From Actinomycetota bacterium (lineage in GTDB: Bacteria > Actinomycetota > Acidimicrobiia > Acidimicrobiales > Ilumatobacteraceae), in NCBI GenBank assembly GCA_009927375.1, contig RFNE01000151.1, positions 1 to 8,730 on the forward strand: 8,730 nucleotides of DNA. Reading direction: 5' to 3'. The notes beneath the pieces were generated by a model. It saw only the letters and a list, made by a program, of their open reading frames with translations. It had not been told where the DNA came from and ran no database searches. Position 1 is the stretch's first letter. Each line of letters begins with the position of its first letter. Shown here piece by piece: positions 7,611 through 8,730 of this stretch. Made by a program: the position numbers and the translations under genes.

Positions 7611-8469
7611 TGAAGCGAAGATTCGCCTCTTGCCGGCACTCGTGTGGGGCTATGTCATCTGGAGCTTGCTCCCCGTCGTCATTGCGGTTGCCTTCTCGTT
7701 CAACGACGGGCGCAGTCGTTCGGTGTGGCAGGGGTTCTCGTTCCGCTGGTGGTTCGGCGATCCGTACGGCTCGGTGTTCCACGACGCGGCAATGCGACAG
7801 AGCATCGTGAACTCACTCGTGCTCGCGATCTCCACGATGGTCATCGTCGTTCCACTCGGCATCACCCTCGCGATCGGGGCGCACCGCATTCGCGGCAAGA
7901 GCTCAACTGCGGTGCAGGGACTCACCTCCGTGCCACTCGTGACACCGGAGATCGTCGTCGGTGCCGCACTCCTCATCACCTTCACGCGGCTGCTGAGCGG
8001 AATCCCCCTCGGCTACCCGGCACAGGTCCTCGGCAACGTCACGTTCTCGGTGGCGAGCGTCGTCGTCATCGTGCGCGCGCGATTGGTCTCGATCGGATCG
8101 AGCTTCGAAGATGCTGCGCGCGACCTCGGTGCAACACGCTTGCAGGCCGTGCGCTTCGTGCTGATGCCAATGCTGTGGCCATCGATCATGGCGAGCCTCG
8201 TCGTGGTCTTCGCCACCGTCATCGACGACTTCGTGATCACGAGCTTCCTCTCCGCTGGTGTGGACTCACAAACCGTCCCGTTGCGGATCTACTCCTCGGT
8301 TCGAGGCGGTGCGACGCCCGCTCTGAACGCCTTGGCGACGCTCCTCATCCTCACCACGCTCGGTGCGCTCACCCTCGGACTCGCGGGCATGTCGGTCTGG
8401 AAGAAGCGCCACGGCGAACCGGGCGGCATGCGCAACGCGCTTGCCGACATCACCCGAATGGGTGACTAG
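7610..8469 (+). CDS. potC: Polyamine-type ABC transporter permease (PotC-like), with a one-base frameshift near the 5' end
   Basis: The expected start, ATG 7610, overlaps the potB stop as TGATG and gives MKRRFA before the frame is lost. The frame continuing at 7627 reads LLPALVWGYVIWSLLPVVIAV to TAG at 8467-8469. Reading CCC for CC at 7626-7627 joins them as a 286-residue protein, normal for PotC/PotI. If the sequence is correct, TTG 7630 could serve as a start and would lose only 7 residues. There are about six TM segments. The EAA loop EDAARDLGATRLQAVRFVLMP begins at E167. FSFNDGRS after TM1 and VIDDFVITSFLS near the end are family hallmarks. With the PotB-like subunit it forms the inner-membrane channel. 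Its 3' end overlaps the convergent ATPase gene by 4 bp (CTAG). Confidence 0.9.
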
Positions 8470-8730
8470 TTCTTGGCCAAGACGCGCACGGCGTCAGGCA
8501 GCACTTCGATCGTCGTCGCCTGACCATCGCTCAGTGCACGTGAACGCTCGTCGTTCGGCACCTCGGCCACGAGCGTCGCCGATCCGACGCTCAACGTCAC
8601 TCGGAGAGTCGAGCCAGCGAACGTGACGCGACCGATCGTCGCTGGCGTGGAACCCGTGCCCACGTGAATGCGCTCGGGTCGGATCATCACCGTGGTGGTC
8701 CCGCATGGTTCGCCTCTGGCGCAGCAAAGC
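8466..8730 (-). CDS. potA: ABC transporter ATP-binding protein, C-terminal TOBE domain (PotA-like, partial)
   Basis: About 87 codons at the window edge, ending in TAG (complement of 8466-8468). VMIRPERIHV matches the RPE-I/V motif of the TOBE_2 domain found at the C-terminus of PotA/FbpC/CysA-type ATPases. It is followed by a short beta-rich stretch (GRVTFAGSTLRVTLSVGS) ending IEVLPDAVRVLAKN, as expected of TOBE domains. The ATPase core (Walker A, signature, Walker B) would lie beyond the window. It most likely energises the importer encoded beside it, though it is on the opposite strand and convergent. The residues before GTTTVMIRPE are Cys-rich in the open frame (CCARGEPC), while the neighbouring frame reads FAAPEANHAG, with commoner codons. 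That hints at another missing C/G near 8700-8702, but too little sequence remains to be sure. Confidence 0.75.
   Translation of the reverse strand, partial: LCCARGEPCGTTTVMIRPERIHVGTGSTPATIGRVTFAGSTLRVTLSVGSATLVAEVPNDERSRALSDGQATTIEVLPDAVRVLAKN

Noticed and set aside
1..8730. CRISPR arrays, tRNA/rRNA genes, insertion sequences, phage or plasmid features.
   Set aside because: No regularly spaced repeats, RNA gene signatures, transposase motifs or flanking inverted repeats were seen. The window is almost fully coding.

Overview
The window reads as a GC-rich (roughly 60% by eye) actinobacterial chromosome segment, perhaps an Acidimicrobiia-like environmental lineage. The grounds are codon use dominated by CTC/GTC/ATC/TCG/GAC, a class II (plant/mycobacterial-type) DAHP synthase, GTG starts, and apparently leaderless genes with a TANNNT -10 placed 6-7 nt before the start codon. 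The taxonomic call is an inference.

Layout. (1) 1-2115, + strand: the 3' end of a class II DAHP synthase gene, then a small cytoplasmic class C beta-lactamase-like serine hydrolase and a 12-TM MFS transporter, packed stop-to-start. (2) 2147-4130, + strand: a two-gene oxygenase operon with its own probable leaderless promoter. It holds a phytanoyl-CoA dioxygenase (PhyH) family Fe(II)/2-oxoglutarate enzyme, coupled by an ATGA overlap and a strong Shine-Dalgarno to a Rieske non-heme iron oxygenase alpha subunit. (3) 5513-4123, - strand: a class III PLP aminotransferase of the glutamate-1-semialdehyde-aminomutase type, convergent with and overlapping the Rieske gene. (4) 5532-8469, + strand: a polyamine-type (Pot-like) ABC importer, with lipoprotein binding protein, PotB-like permease and PotC-like permease. 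It is divergent from the aminotransferase across only 18 bp. (5) 8730-8466, - strand: the C-terminal end of the likely ATPase (PotA-like, TOBE domain), convergent with potC and cut by the window edge.

A working model (inference) is that regions 2-5 form one uptake-and-catabolism locus for an amine or quaternary-ammonium-like compound. The importer brings it in, the Rieske and PhyH oxygenases hydroxylate or dealkylate it, and the aminotransferase removes or moves the amino group. No substrate can be read from the sequence alone.

The main caveat is that four genes (PhyH, aminotransferase, potD, potC) each need exactly one extra base to read as a normal family member, and potA may need one too. 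Every site can be repaired by lengthening a C/G run by one base. This looks like systematic homopolymer under-calling rather than biology. It creates a false 692-residue binding-protein/permease fusion and splits the aminotransferase and the dioxygenase.
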